The notes: generated by a model from the letters alone, not told the origin. A DNA stretch of 25,396 nucleotides from JAEXNA01 sp050486105 (GCA_050486105.1 JBJHCR010000056.1:1-25396); one strand, 5' to 3'; positions 1 to 7,978 are shown, counted from the stretch's first letter. Numbers and translations: made by a program.

Positions 1-83
1 CATGGGAACCGCAAATTCTTGCAAATAGGTCCACTATGAGCTTCAAATTTGCAATTCCCCTGACGAAAAAATTGCTTCGTTTG

Positions 84-111
84 GACTCGGGGCGATTCGG
101 CGCACAGCCTC
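84..111. repeat. Left arm of perfect 28-bp inverted repeat
   Basis: This 28-base stretch begins GACTCGGGGCG and ends CACAGCCTC. It is the exact reverse complement of 1392-1419. The match stops at base 83 on the outside and base 112 on the inside. The two arms enclose about 1.28 kb that holds exactly one gene, the acyltransferase. No duplicated target site is evident next to the arms. Confidence 0.9.
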
Positions 112-189
112 CTGAGAATTATAGTTGACGTCAGACATAGATCAGGGTTTCACACGACCCAAGGATGTAGGGCTAAGCTTCTGCGGGAC

Positions 190-232
190 ATGAATGTTCG
201 GAGAAATTAACAACCTGCTCACGAGCATTCAT
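190..232 (+). promoter_or_regulatory. Imperfect hairpin or operator in the leader of the acyltransferase gene
   Basis: ATGAATGTTCG at 190-200 pairs with CGAGCATTCAT at 222-232 (10 of 11 bases) across a 21-base AT-rich loop. It lies about 75 bases before the TTG start. It could be a dyad operator or an RNA stem-loop; the sequence alone does not decide which. Confidence 0.3.
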
Positions 233-308
233 CATGACTCCACTTTGATTCCAGACTCTCGTGCTGAAATGAGAAGGTCACTCTAGTTTTTCCAGCGAGG
301 ACACGACC

Positions 309-1391
309 TTGAACATCACCGGCCTAACCCATAGACCCACGCCCGAACCCTTTTCTCCGGGGCAAAAGAAATACCGGGGCCCAAAGGACGGGTTGTCTCA
401 ACCTGCCAAGCCCCTTTTGCGAATACTGAGCAACGGTGTCCTCAAGACCGCCTACCGGCTGGAGGTCGAGGGTGCCGAGAAGTTGCCAGAGAATGGGAGC
501 CACGTCTATGCTCCCAACCACCCGGGCTACCTGGACCCTCTGGTTCTCTCCAAGGTGGTCGATGGCGATCTGCGCTTTATGGCGGCCATAGAGAACTTCA
601 AGACCGTTCCGGGAGCAAAATTGAACACTTGGGCGGGGGCCTTTCCGGTGGACCGCAAGGAGCCCCATCCCGCTACTATGCAGCACGGTCGGGATCTCTT
701 GAGCGAGGGGGCCTCTCTGGGAATTTTTCCTGAGGGAAGACCTCCTGAGGAGATCGGCAAGCTTGGAGCCATCAAGCCCGGAGCAGCCCTTTTTGCCATC
801 GAAGGCGAGGCCGAAACGGTGGTACCCATGGCTATCCACTACGTGGAAGGGCAAAAGGCCACCGGGGAAGAGAAACGGAGTGGATGGCGCAAAGCGGCAG
901 TAGTGGGAACACTGGCCACGGCGGGCACTCTCTTGGGAGGACCGGTGGGGCTGGCCGCAGGCACTCTAGCTGGCGGGGCTCTAGTGGGCTCTCTGGCCGG
1001 ACATAAGGCCGCCCGCAGTGCGGTGAAGAATCCCGACGTGCGCACCCCTTTTCCCAAAATGATCGCCGGAACCATAGGAGCCGGGTTAGGGGCGGCCGCC
1101 GGAGCCCTTGGCGCCGGAGCCCTGCTGGGTTATGTTCCGGCCCTTGCCCTGGGACTAGCGGCACCGGCCGCTCTGGCTCTTGCGACCGCCGGATGGTCCC
1201 AGGCCAATGCCAGTCGTGATGTGGCTCAAGTTCGAATCGGAGAGCCGATCCAAGTCGAGCCCTATCGTCAACAGAAAGACCGGCGAACAGCGGTTCAGCA
1301 TCTGACTGAAGACATGCACCGAAGTATCGGCACGGAGCTTGCTCACCTTTCGGGAATTCCCTATGACGACAGCTCGCAGAAGATTCGTTAA
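309..1391 (+). CDS. PlsC/LPLAT-family acyltransferase with an inserted glycine-rich membrane segment
   Basis: Likely transfers acyl chains to a lysophospholipid or similar acceptor at the membrane. Visible LPLAT blocks are the catalytic N-H-x4-D (NHPGYLD, residues 70-76), block II-like GAFPVDRK (110-117), block III FPEG (140-143) and block IV-like VVPMAIHY (171-178). Residues about 195-300 are a run of Gly/Ala-rich hydrophobic segments with GxxxG-type spacing (glycine zipper), enough for two or three membrane passes. After it the usual acyltransferase tail resumes (VRIGEPIQVEP, then a helical C-terminus), so the hydrophobic block looks inserted into the enzyme rather than added at the end. 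The start is TTG with GCGAGG eight bases upstream; no ATG near the N-terminus fits better. The stop codon abuts the right arm of the 28-bp inverted repeat. The family assignment is firm, the substrate unknown. Confidence 0.85.
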   Translation: MNITGLTHRPTPEPFSPGQKKYRGPKDGLSQPAKPLLRILSNGVLKTAYRLEVEGAEKLPENGSHVYAPNHPGYLDPLVLSKVVDGDLRFMAAIENFKTVPGAKLNTWAGAFPVDRKEPHPATMQHGRDLLSEGASLGIFPEGRPPEEIGKLGAIKPGAALFAIEGEAETVVPMAIHYVEGQKATGEEKRSGWRKAAVVGTLATAGTLLGGPVGLAAGTLAGGALVGSLAGHKAARSAVKNPDVRTPFPKMIAGTIGAGLGAAAGALGAGALLGYVPALALGLAAPAALALATAGWSQANASRDVAQVRIGEPIQVEPYRQQKDRRTAVQHLTEDMHRSIGTELAHLSGIPYDDSSQKIR

Positions 1392-1419
1392 GAGGCTGTG
1401 CGCCGAATCGCCCCGAGTC
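1392..1419. repeat. Right arm of perfect 28-bp inverted repeat
   Basis: Exact reverse complement of 84-111. It starts at the base right after the acyltransferase stop codon (TAA, 1389-1391) and lies between two convergent genes. It could be the end of a small mobile cassette, an inversion site, or a dispersed chromosomal repeat. Confidence 0.9.
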
Positions 1420-1446
1420 TAGGGGCGTGTTGACACTCAACCCGTC

Positions 1447-1460
1447 ACCCGTACGCGGGT
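1447..1460. terminator. Short GC-rich hairpin between convergent genes
   Basis: ACCCG (1447-1451) and CGGGT (1456-1460) form a perfect 5-bp stem with a TACG loop. It lies between the stops of the acyltransferase (1391, plus) and the DA1-like gene (1482, minus). There is no U-tract on either side, so a terminator role is a guess from position. Confidence 0.25.
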
Positions 1461-1481
1461 CCCCCCGCACTCGCTTAAGTC

Positions 1482-2348
1482 CTAAATATCCCGCTCTTTC
1501 TTGGCGTAGTCAAGAACCCCCTGAATTCCTACTCTCTCCTCTAAGGCCAGAAAGCGTTGCAGGCCCACCTGATAGGGCAGATACGAAGGGCTGGTGGATT
1601 CTCTAAGCAATTTCGCCGCCGCCTCCTGCCGGCGGTAGGTCTGATGGACTCGATAAGCCACCCAGTGAGCAAACCCCTCTCGAAAAGTAGGAGAACCCTC
1701 ATTGAAAGCGGGGTTCACTTGAGCGTGCCAAACATGCCCCAACTCATGGAGAACACTCGTGAGCAACTCATCCGGCAAGACGTAATCCACCAAGAGAACC
1801 TCGAATCGAATAGGCCGGCTCAACCCTTCCGTCGCCATGTAGGTGATTCTGGTTACCCCTTGGGCTCCCCCGTGACCGTGTGCCCCCTGGGCCGCTTTCA
1901 ACTCCGCAGGACCCACCAGTCGTACACTGTCTACCGGCGTCCGAAGGCGCAACTTATCCCTGAAGGTCCGGGCAATCTCCCGTTCTGCCTGCTGAAAGAC
2001 CCTCGAAAGCGTCTGCGGAGCTCTCACCCCCCGTACGGTGTGCTCCCGGCAGAGTTCTCGACCATCCCGTTGACGTGACCCCCCTCGCTTGAGGTCCACT
2101 CGCCGAAAACAGTGCGAACAGCCAGGATATCCTTCGAAGCAGCCCAAGCAATACTGTATCTGCTCCGAGAAGCGATATCGCCGATCTTCCCCGAACTCTA
2201 CGTCACAATTAGAGCACCGCTCGACGACGGTCTGAACCAGCTGCGCAAGACGAAAAGGTTCCGATTCCAGGGCAGGTTCCGCCAAGCTCAAGTGGGATAG
2301 GAGAGCGACGATGCTCAACACCGCCCAAGGCCAAACCCGGCTTCTCAC
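1482..2348 (-). CDS. Secreted DA1-like metallopeptidase (LIM-like zinc ribbon plus HExxH domain)
   Basis: The 288-residue product has a Sec signal peptide (about 1-23, cleavage near SLA|EP). Four zinc-ligand pairs follow in LIM-like order: C45-x2-C48, C67-x2-C70, C77-x2-C80 and C100-x2-H103. The C-terminal part has HELGH (201-205) and a downstream glutamate in FREGFAHWVAY (E224). The order LIM zinc module, helix, strand (FEVLLVDYVLP), HExxH, then (E)EG with a following helix is the layout of the DA1 peptidase of plants, where it cleaves growth regulators. From family knowledge this should be a zinc endopeptidase; here it is exported. GTG start: its GTGA overlaps the TGA of the preceding gene by 4 bases, so translation is probably coupled. 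It is the last gene of a three-gene operon with an M48 protease. Substrate unknown. Confidence 0.75.
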   Translation of the reverse strand: MRSRVWPWAVLSIVALLSHLSLAEPALESEPFRLAQLVQTVVERCSNCDVEFGEDRRYRFSEQIQYCLGCFEGYPGCSHCFRRVDLKRGGSRQRDGRELCREHTVRGVRAPQTLSRVFQQAEREIARTFRDKLRLRTPVDSVRLVGPAELKAAQGAHGHGGAQGVTRITYMATEGLSRPIRFEVLLVDYVLPDELLTSVLHELGHVWHAQVNPAFNEGSPTFREGFAHWVAYRVHQTYRRQEAAAKLLRESTSPSYLPYQVGLQRFLALEERVGIQGVLDYAKKERDI

Positions 2349-3064
2349 CAGGTGAGCCTCCCCCCGCTCGCCTGCCTCAGCCGTTGCGGTGGGAAAGTGG
2401 CTCTGAGAGCCTCGACTAGATTGTTCAGGCGTTCCATCATTCTTGGGTCCCGCGCGACCTGGGCCTGGCCTCCCGCAGCCAGAAAGCGAGCCCGGGCTCC
2501 CATCACCGAACGCACCGAGTCCACCGATATGCTGCTGGGACTCTGGAGGTCCTCTCTCAGCCGAGTCAGACTGTCGCGGAGAAAAAGGAGTTCGGCCGAA
2601 CTGAGCTGCCCTAACATTTCGGTGGCCATCTCCTCAGCTCTGAGCACCAGTTCCCCTAGGCCTTCAGCCGTGGAGCGCTCTCCTCCCAGCATGCGTCCGG
2701 CCGAAGCGGGCGAATAGCCCACTGGTGGAAGATCCAAGCTGTGCCCTCGAGATGCAGCCTGCTGCACCATGAGACTCTCTAAGTTTCGCATGGGAGTTTC
2801 CAAATTTGGTGGAACCGGTCGGCTCCAGAACAGATTTCGAGTCTGCGAGAAAAACTTCAAATACGGTAGAGGATCGCCGTCCCCAGTGAGACGACCAACC
2901 TGATCGGAGAGGATCTTGAAGCGCAGAGCGACGTTGACCGGGATCCCCGATTGCTGGGACAGGCCCTGAGCTTGCTGGGCAATCTGAGTCCGCAAGTCCT
3001 GAGCCAAAACTCCGCCGGCACAAACGAGAACTACCACGGCCACTAATGCTGTATGTCGGATCAT
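2345..3064 (-). CDS. Exported protein of unknown function between two proteases
   Basis: 239 residues. I do not recognise the family. The N-terminus is a signal peptide (hydrophobic 5-19, cleavage after VLA|QD). The mature protein looks largely helical and Gln/Leu/Arg-rich, with a predicted helical stretch at about 140-170 (LSSAELLFLRDSLTRLREDL) and a helical C-terminus ending in basic residues. It has no cysteine pairs or catalytic motif I can see. Its ATG overlaps the TGA of the M48 gene by one base, and its own TGA overlaps the GTG of the DA1-like gene. Such tight coupling suggests that it works with the two proteases, as inhibitor, adaptor or substrate; that is inference only. Confidence 0.75.
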   Translation of the reverse strand: MIRHTALVAVVVLVCAGGVLAQDLRTQIAQQAQGLSQQSGIPVNVALRFKILSDQVGRLTGDGDPLPYLKFFSQTRNLFWSRPVPPNLETPMRNLESLMVQQAASRGHSLDLPPVGYSPASAGRMLGGERSTAEGLGELVLRAEEMATEMLGQLSSAELLFLRDSLTRLREDLQSPSSISVDSVRSVMGARARFLAAGGQAQVARDPRMMERLNNLVEALRATFPPQRLRQASGGRLTW

Positions 3065-4137
3065 CAGCGCGCCCTCCGCAGGAGGACCACCGCCTCGAAG
3101 CTGTCCTGACCAGTCTCCACCACCGCAACTCCAAACTGCAGCTTTGAAGTGGCGTTGGCGATCTCAGGGCTGGACAAAAGCCGGTTTTCCAGGTCCGACA
3201 AACCTGCCCTTTTGTCCCCTCTTTGGCGAATGACAGAAACTCCATACTCGGGGGCTCCTTGATTCAAGGCAACTCTCTCGGCTTGACGAGCCAGCGCATC
3301 GAGATGGCCATGACCCAAGAGTGATAAACTGTACTCCAACGCCTCTGCAGCATCCATGTACAGTCGCTCTTCCCCACTCGAGGAGTGCACGGCAGGGGGC
3401 ACGGTCACCTGATAGGGGACATCGATAATCAACGCCTCCCCCTGAGCCACTCTCTCCCGAGGTAGAGGGTGAGAGCCCAAAAGAGTGTTCAGAAATCCGG
3501 GAGTTCCTCCCCCGGATTGAGCTGCCAACTTCTGCAAGGCCGACAAAGCGAAGGCGGGATCGTAGCCTGCCTGGGCCATCAAGCGCAAACCGGTGCGGTC
3601 TGACTCCGACTCATCGGCCTGACTGTGTTGGCTGCCGATCACTCCATCAGCCAACTGAACCAAGGTTGCCGTTCCTCGATCGACGTTCCCTCCGGTGGCC
3701 CCCACGGCGATGGCGATCAAACCAAGGCGGCGCATCTGAGCACTCTGAAGTTGCTTGACCGAATGCCGATGCTCCACGTGGGCTATCTCGTGACCCACTA
3801 CGAAGGCCACCTCTTCGTCGGTCAATCCATTCATAAGGCCTCGGGTGACGTAAATGAAGCCGCCAGGAAAGGCCGCCGCATTGAATGCATCCACGTTGAT
3901 GATCCGAAAGCGCCAGGGAAGATCCTTTCGCTGAACATAAGGCATCATCGACGCAGCTATACGATCCAGACGTCCTACCATGGCCGGGTCGGTGACCACT
4001 CCGTGGGCGGCCTCAAAGCGGGCCGCTGCCTCTTGGCCAACCCGGACCTCTTCAGCTGTCGATAAGGCCAGACTCGGTGCCGCTACCAAAACCAAGACAG
4101 TCAAAAGACCTACAATTTTCGCTAGAGTTCTCTTCAT
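3064..4137 (-). CDS. Secreted M48-family zinc metalloprotease
   Basis: 357 residues with a signal peptide (about 1-25, ending PSLA|LS). The mature N-terminus shows the usual M48 exported-protease features: GFIYVTRGL (93-101), then LTDEEVAFVVGHEIAHVEHR containing the HExxH motif H116-E117-x2-H120. The likely third zinc ligand is E176 in the DESESDRTG segment (family form ExEAD..G), followed by AQAGYDP. This is the BepA/LoiP/YcaL type, which degrades or helps fold envelope proteins. It lacks the long C-terminal TPR domain of BepA and instead has about 120 residues of unassigned sequence. It is the first gene of the operon, divergent from the sulfatase maturase with about 120 bases between the two starts. 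No good Shine-Dalgarno is seen: GAAGGG lies about 14 bases upstream of the ATG. Confidence 0.88.
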   Translation of the reverse strand: MKRTLAKIVGLLTVLVLVAAPSLALSTAEEVRVGQEAAARFEAAHGVVTDPAMVGRLDRIAASMMPYVQRKDLPWRFRIINVDAFNAAAFPGGFIYVTRGLMNGLTDEEVAFVVGHEIAHVEHRHSVKQLQSAQMRRLGLIAIAVGATGGNVDRGTATLVQLADGVIGSQHSQADESESDRTGLRLMAQAGYDPAFALSALQKLAAQSGGGTPGFLNTLLGSHPLPRERVAQGEALIIDVPYQVTVPPAVHSSSGEERLYMDAAEALEYSLSLLGHGHLDALARQAERVALNQGAPEYGVSVIRQRGDKRAGLSDLENRLLSSPEIANATSKLQFGVAVVETGQDSFEAVVLLRRAR

Positions 4138-4257
4138 AAGTGGTTAATTTTCCCTTCGAAGGCAATCTCCTTACTCTTAAACCTCAGAACTCCGTTGGGG
4201 ATTCCCCTCTGAAACGAAAGAAGAAGGTCCCTATGGCCAACAGCGGAACTCCTGGTC

Positions 4258-5505
4258 ATGCCCTTTCATGTCATGGCCAAGCCGGGTGGCGCCGTCTGCA
4301 ACCTCGATTGCAGCTACTGCTTCTACCTGGAAAAAGAGAAGCTCTACCCCAAATCTCCTCGGCAACCCCGGATGTCCGACGAAGTGCTGGAATCCTACAT
4401 CCGGCAAATGATCGAGGCCCATCCCCAGGAAGCGGCCTTTGCTTGGCAGGGGGGCGAACCCACGCTCTTGGGGGTGGACTTCTATCGCAAAGTCGTAGAA
4501 CTCCAAAAAAAGTACGCTAACGGGAAGTCGGTGAGCAACGCTTTCCAAACCAATGGGGTGCTCTTAGACGATGAGTGGGGAGAGTTCTTAGCCGAGAACA
4601 ACTTCTTGATCGGTCTGTCCATCGACGGTCCCGCCCACCTCCACGACCTCTATCGCCCCGACAAAGGCGGAAAGCCCACTTTCAAAAAGGTCATGCGTGG
4701 ATTGGAGATTCTCAAACAACACCAGGTTGAATTCAACACCCTCACCGTGGTGCATCGAGACAACGCCGAGCACCCTTTGGAGGTCTACGAGTTCCTCAAG
4801 TCTATCGGGAGCAGGTTTCACCAATTCATTCCCCTTATTGAGCGCTTCGCTGAGTCTCCGAGCAGTGAAGGTTTGATCCGCTTGGTTGGTGAGGGAAGAG
4901 CTCACGTCAGTGAGCGCTCGGTGACTCCCGAGCAGTGGGGAGAGTTCTTGTGCAGCATCTACGACCGCTGGGTGAGGAAGGATGTCGGACAGGTTTTTGT
5001 TCAGCTCTTCGAGGTGGCGGTCCAATCCTACATGGGAGTTCCTCAAGGTCTATGCCTATTTCGGCCCACCTGCGGGGATGCTGTGGCCTTGGAGCACACG
5101 GGTGACCTCTATTCCTGCGATCATTATGTGTACCCGGAGAATCGCCTGGGCCAGATCATGGAATCTCCATTAGAGTCCCTGGTGAATTCCCCCGAGCAAA
5201 GAGCCTTCGGCCGGGCCAAACAGGACACCCTTCCCGCCTACTGCCGCCGCTGTGAGGTCCGAGGAGCCTGCCACGGAGAGTGTCCTAAGAATCGATTCCT
5301 AGAAACGCCCGACGGAGAGCCCGGGCTGAACTATCTGTGCCGAGGTTATCGCCGTTTTTTCAACCACATCCAGCCCACTGTCCTTTTCATGTGCCAACAA
5401 CTGACCCGAAGGCAACCAGCTACCGAAGTGATGAAATTTGTCCGGTATCTGGACCAGAAATCAAAGCCACAAAGCAGGCCTGCAAAAGCTCTGGAGCAGT
5501 CCTAA
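4258..5505 (+). CDS. Anaerobic sulfatase-maturating enzyme (radical SAM/SPASM)
   Basis: Oxidises the active-site Cys or Ser of sulfatases to formylglycine in the cytoplasm. The radical SAM cluster motif is C14-x3-C18-x2-C21 inside MAKPGGAVCNLDCSYCFYLE, a near-signature start for this family. The GGEPTL motif lies in WQGGEPTLLGVDF, and the C-terminus holds the SPASM cysteines (CGDAV, YSCDHY, CRRCEVRGACHGECPKNR, CRGYRRFF) that bind two further Fe-S clusters. The 415 residues are slightly longer than typical members, with a basic Gln/Lys-rich tail. ATG 4258 is chosen because the protein then starts just before the conserved PFHVMAKP; GCGGAA at 4243-4248 can serve as ribosome site. A Cys-type sulfatase begins 57 bases downstream, so the client is almost certainly the neighbour. 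Confidence 0.93.
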   Translation: MPFHVMAKPGGAVCNLDCSYCFYLEKEKLYPKSPRQPRMSDEVLESYIRQMIEAHPQEAAFAWQGGEPTLLGVDFYRKVVELQKKYANGKSVSNAFQTNGVLLDDEWGEFLAENNFLIGLSIDGPAHLHDLYRPDKGGKPTFKKVMRGLEILKQHQVEFNTLTVVHRDNAEHPLEVYEFLKSIGSRFHQFIPLIERFAESPSSEGLIRLVGEGRAHVSERSVTPEQWGEFLCSIYDRWVRKDVGQVFVQLFEVAVQSYMGVPQGLCLFRPTCGDAVALEHTGDLYSCDHYVYPENRLGQIMESPLESLVNSPEQRAFGRAKQDTLPAYCRRCEVRGACHGECPKNRFLETPDGEPGLNYLCRGYRRFFNHIQPTVLFMCQQLTRRQPATEVMKFVRYLDQKSKPQSRPAKALEQS

Positions 5506-5561
5506 CAATCTTTCTATCTTGACAAAAAGGTACTCCAGGATTTGCCTCGTAGACCTTCTCC

Positions 5562-7511
5562 ATGGTAACTCGTCGCTCTGTGCTAAAAAGTCTCTTATCC
5601 AGTGCTATTCTTGGACCGCTCGTCGCCGGTTGCGGCTCAACCTTCACCGACGGCCCCGGTGCCTTGACCAGCCCCGGCCCTGGGGGACCAGGCGGAGACC
5701 CCAGACGGCGACCTAACATCCTCTTTATGCTGTTGGACCAGTGGCGCATGCCCCCCGAGGGCTATGCCGCTAACCAAGGAGAAGTGCCGGGAATTCGGGA
5801 GATTCTAGGATTCACTCCTCAATTGAGCCCCGACAATCCCTTCATCCCCTTCTTTCGAGGCTTCACCAGACTACGCAAGAATGCCGTTTTCTTGCGCAAA
5901 CACTACTTGGCAACAGCAGCCTGCTCACCGAGTCGAACGAGCATCATGACCGGGCAATACCCTTCTCTCCACGGAGTGACCCAGGTGGATGGGATGTTCA
6001 AGGAAGCCGACGAGGTGGAGTTTCTCGACCCCAACGGAGTCCCCACAGTAGGGGATTGGTTCGACGCTGTGGGATACGATGCGTATTATATGGGGAAATG
6101 GCACGTTTCTAACACGTCTGAACCGCCCTTCGATCTCACTCCGTTCGGATTTCAGGGTTATGAGAGTTCTGGTCCCGAACCTCACGGCTCCAACCCTCAA
6201 AACTTGGGTGTCTACCGCGATCCGGGATTTGGGGATATCGTGAGTGACTTCTTGGCCGAGCGAGATCCGAACTCGGACAAACCTTGGTTTGCGGTAGCGT
6301 CCCTGGTCAACCCTCACGATATCGTCGCCTACCCAGAGCCCTTTTTCGGACCTGAAGGTAATACTTCCAGGGTCACTCAAGGGAAGTCCCCTATAACCGA
6401 TCCCCAACCTATTCCCGACCCCAACTCCTTCAGCAATCCCAGCGATGATGGGTTCGAGGTGTCCCTCAACCCAGATGGCTTCCCTCAAGATACCTTCAAC
6501 CTGCCCCCAGGGATGGATGAGGATCTCAGCACCAAGCCGCGCTGTCAGCAAGACGCCGCTTACAAGGTCCAAATGGGCCTGAAAGCTCTGTTTCCCCGGT
6601 CTGCAAGCGCTCCTCTCCCCTACCCGATCCAAAACCAAGACAATAAGGAGGAGTGGGTACGAAAGTACGGACAGTTCTACGTCTACCTCCAGTATTTGGT
6701 GGACCTTGAAATACGGAGAATCCTGGACACCTTGGATGCTAAAGGTCTCAGTGACAACACCATCATCGTTTTCACCTCAGATCACGGAGAGTACTGCGCC
6801 GCCCACGGCACCATGGTCCAGAAATGGCACACCGCCTACGAAGAGATCACCCACGTACCCTTCGTGGTCTCCTCTCCCCTGGTGAATCCTTCGGAGAATC
6901 AAGTTCGACTGGTGACCTCGCCCACCAACCACGTGGATATTATTCCCACCCTACTGGGACTGGCTGGAATCACCCAGGAAGAGTTCGAAGCCGCCAAGCA
7001 GAGCATCATCGCCTCCGGTCACACTCAAGTCCGCGACCTAGTGGGCCAAGACCTAACCCAGACTTTAAGGGGAGGGCAAAGCCCTGCTCGCCCCGGGGTG
7101 CTGTTCACCACCGACGACCGCATCACCGAACCGCCCGACGGCCTGACCGAGTTCGAGGCCCAAGATGCCTTCGAGCGTTTCTTGCAAGACATAGAAGTCC
7201 TCAGGCTCGAGGGAAATCCGGTGGTCTCGGGACCCGTACTGCAACCCAATTCTGTTCGGTGTTTCACCGACGGAGTCTGGAAAATCAATCGCTTTTGGGA
7301 CCCTCGAGGTCAAGAAGCCGATGAGTGGGAAATGTACCACTTGGTCAGCGACCCCAACGAATTCACCAACCTGGTCAACTTTGCCACCGGACTCCTGCGA
7401 GATGATGTGTCCGTTCCTGGACTAAGCCAACTCGAACTTGAGGCCAAACGCCTAGAACTGAGAGCCTTGCTTTCTCAAAGCGAAGCCGAGCTGCTGTTGA
7501 CTCCGGTTTAA
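5562..7511 (+). CDS. Sulfatase, predicted lipoprotein (Cys-type, formylglycine-dependent)
   Basis: 649 residues of the alkaline phosphatase/sulfatase superfamily. The N-terminus has twin arginines (TRRSVLKSL) and a lipobox LVAGC with Cys24, so it is probably exported (perhaps by Tat) and lipid-anchored. The metal-binding aspartate is D59 in LLDQW. The sulfatase signature C121-S-P-S-R125 (CSPSRTSIMTGQ) gives the Cys that becomes formylglycine. Further family motifs are YMGKWH, VNPHD and D407-H-G (SDHGEYCAAHG), then KWHTAYEE. Residues about 275-345 are an Asn/Pro/Asp-rich insertion not needed for the fold. It is paired with the maturase upstream. No clear Shine-Dalgarno precedes the ATG. A TTGACA sits at 5519-5524 without a matching -10, so co-transcription with the maturase is likelier. 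Substrate (aryl, choline or polysaccharide sulfate) cannot be told. Confidence 0.92.
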   Translation: MVTRRSVLKSLLSSAILGPLVAGCGSTFTDGPGALTSPGPGGPGGDPRRRPNILFMLLDQWRMPPEGYAANQGEVPGIREILGFTPQLSPDNPFIPFFRGFTRLRKNAVFLRKHYLATAACSPSRTSIMTGQYPSLHGVTQVDGMFKEADEVEFLDPNGVPTVGDWFDAVGYDAYYMGKWHVSNTSEPPFDLTPFGFQGYESSGPEPHGSNPQNLGVYRDPGFGDIVSDFLAERDPNSDKPWFAVASLVNPHDIVAYPEPFFGPEGNTSRVTQGKSPITDPQPIPDPNSFSNPSDDGFEVSLNPDGFPQDTFNLPPGMDEDLSTKPRCQQDAAYKVQMGLKALFPRSASAPLPYPIQNQDNKEEWVRKYGQFYVYLQYLVDLEIRRILDTLDAKGLSDNTIIVFTSDHGEYCAAHGTMVQKWHTAYEEITHVPFVVSSPLVNPSENQVRLVTSPTNHVDIIPTLLGLAGITQEEFEAAKQSIIASGHTQVRDLVGQDLTQTLRGGQSPARPGVLFTTDDRITEPPDGLTEFEAQDAFERFLQDIEVLRLEGNPVVSGPVLQPNSVRCFTDGVWKINRFWDPRGQEADEWEMYHLVSDPNEFTNLVNFATGLLRDDVSVPGLSQLELEAKRLELRALLSQSEAELLLTPV

Positions 7512-7630
7512 AGCGGTCATCACGACCCCATTGCTGCAGTTCCCAACCGCACTGGAGCCTGCAATTACTCGGAAGGTTCTAACTTGAGTGCTCCTATACA
7601 AGGACTGAGTATCTATGGCATCATTGAGTC

Positions 7631-7978
7631 ATGCTCCCTGTTCAAAGATGTCTCAGAGTCAAACTCGCACTTGTGGTCGCCATCTTCCTGTTCTGGCTAG
7701 TCCCTTGCTGGGCTCAAGACTCTCCGCCGACCCCAACATCTACCCCTATGCAGGCCGACAGCCCTAGGGCCGAAGAAGAGTTTGGCACACCCATGCTCTA
7801 CGAGGGAAGAAACCGCCGCTATTATCGGGAGGTCGAGCGCGAAGATCTGAAAGAGGCCCGGCGAGCCGGAACTCGTCAAAAGCGGGGCTCCTGGCGAGAG
7901 GATCGCAGCAGAGGAAAAGCGTTCCCTGGTCCGGGTTCAGGAAACACTTGGTTTGACGGGGATGCTCGACGGCGGTGA
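7631..7978 (+). CDS. Small exported hypothetical protein
   Basis: 115 residues, family not recognised. It has a clear signal peptide (basic start, hydrophobic 12-24, cleavage near CWA|QD). A short Pro/Thr-rich linker follows (PPTPTSTP), then a charged Arg/Glu/Tyr-rich region (EGRNRRYYREVEREDLKEAR), and a Gly/Arg tail. The ATG has only a weak ribosome site. The frame looks coding and the signal peptide supports reality. No functional inference is possible. Confidence 0.6.
   Translation: MLPVQRCLRVKLALVVAIFLFWLVPCWAQDSPPTPTSTPMQADSPRAEEEFGTPMLYEGRNRRYYREVEREDLKEARRAGTRQKRGSWREDRSRGKAFPGPGSGNTWFDGDARRR

Larger units (their letters stand above)
1..308. other. Upstream non-coding region of the acyltransferase gene
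   Basis: No open frame here looks coding on either strand. The stretch is more AT-rich than the genes around it. It contains the left arm of a 28-bp inverted repeat (84-111) and a separate imperfect hairpin (190-232), both described on their own. A GCGAGG Shine-Dalgarno-like sequence at 295-300 precedes the TTG start at 309 with 8 bases between. No convincing sigma-70 promoter pair was found. Confidence 0.6.

Noticed and set aside
832..1470. Long minus-strand open frame opposite the acyltransferase
   Set aside because: It is a shadow of a GC-rich coding strand, rich in Arg/Pro/Ser, with no motif; the plus frame has clear LPLAT blocks.
5519..5524. TTGACA as a promoter for the sulfatase
   Set aside because: No acceptable -10 at 16-18 bases; co-transcription with the maturase is simpler.
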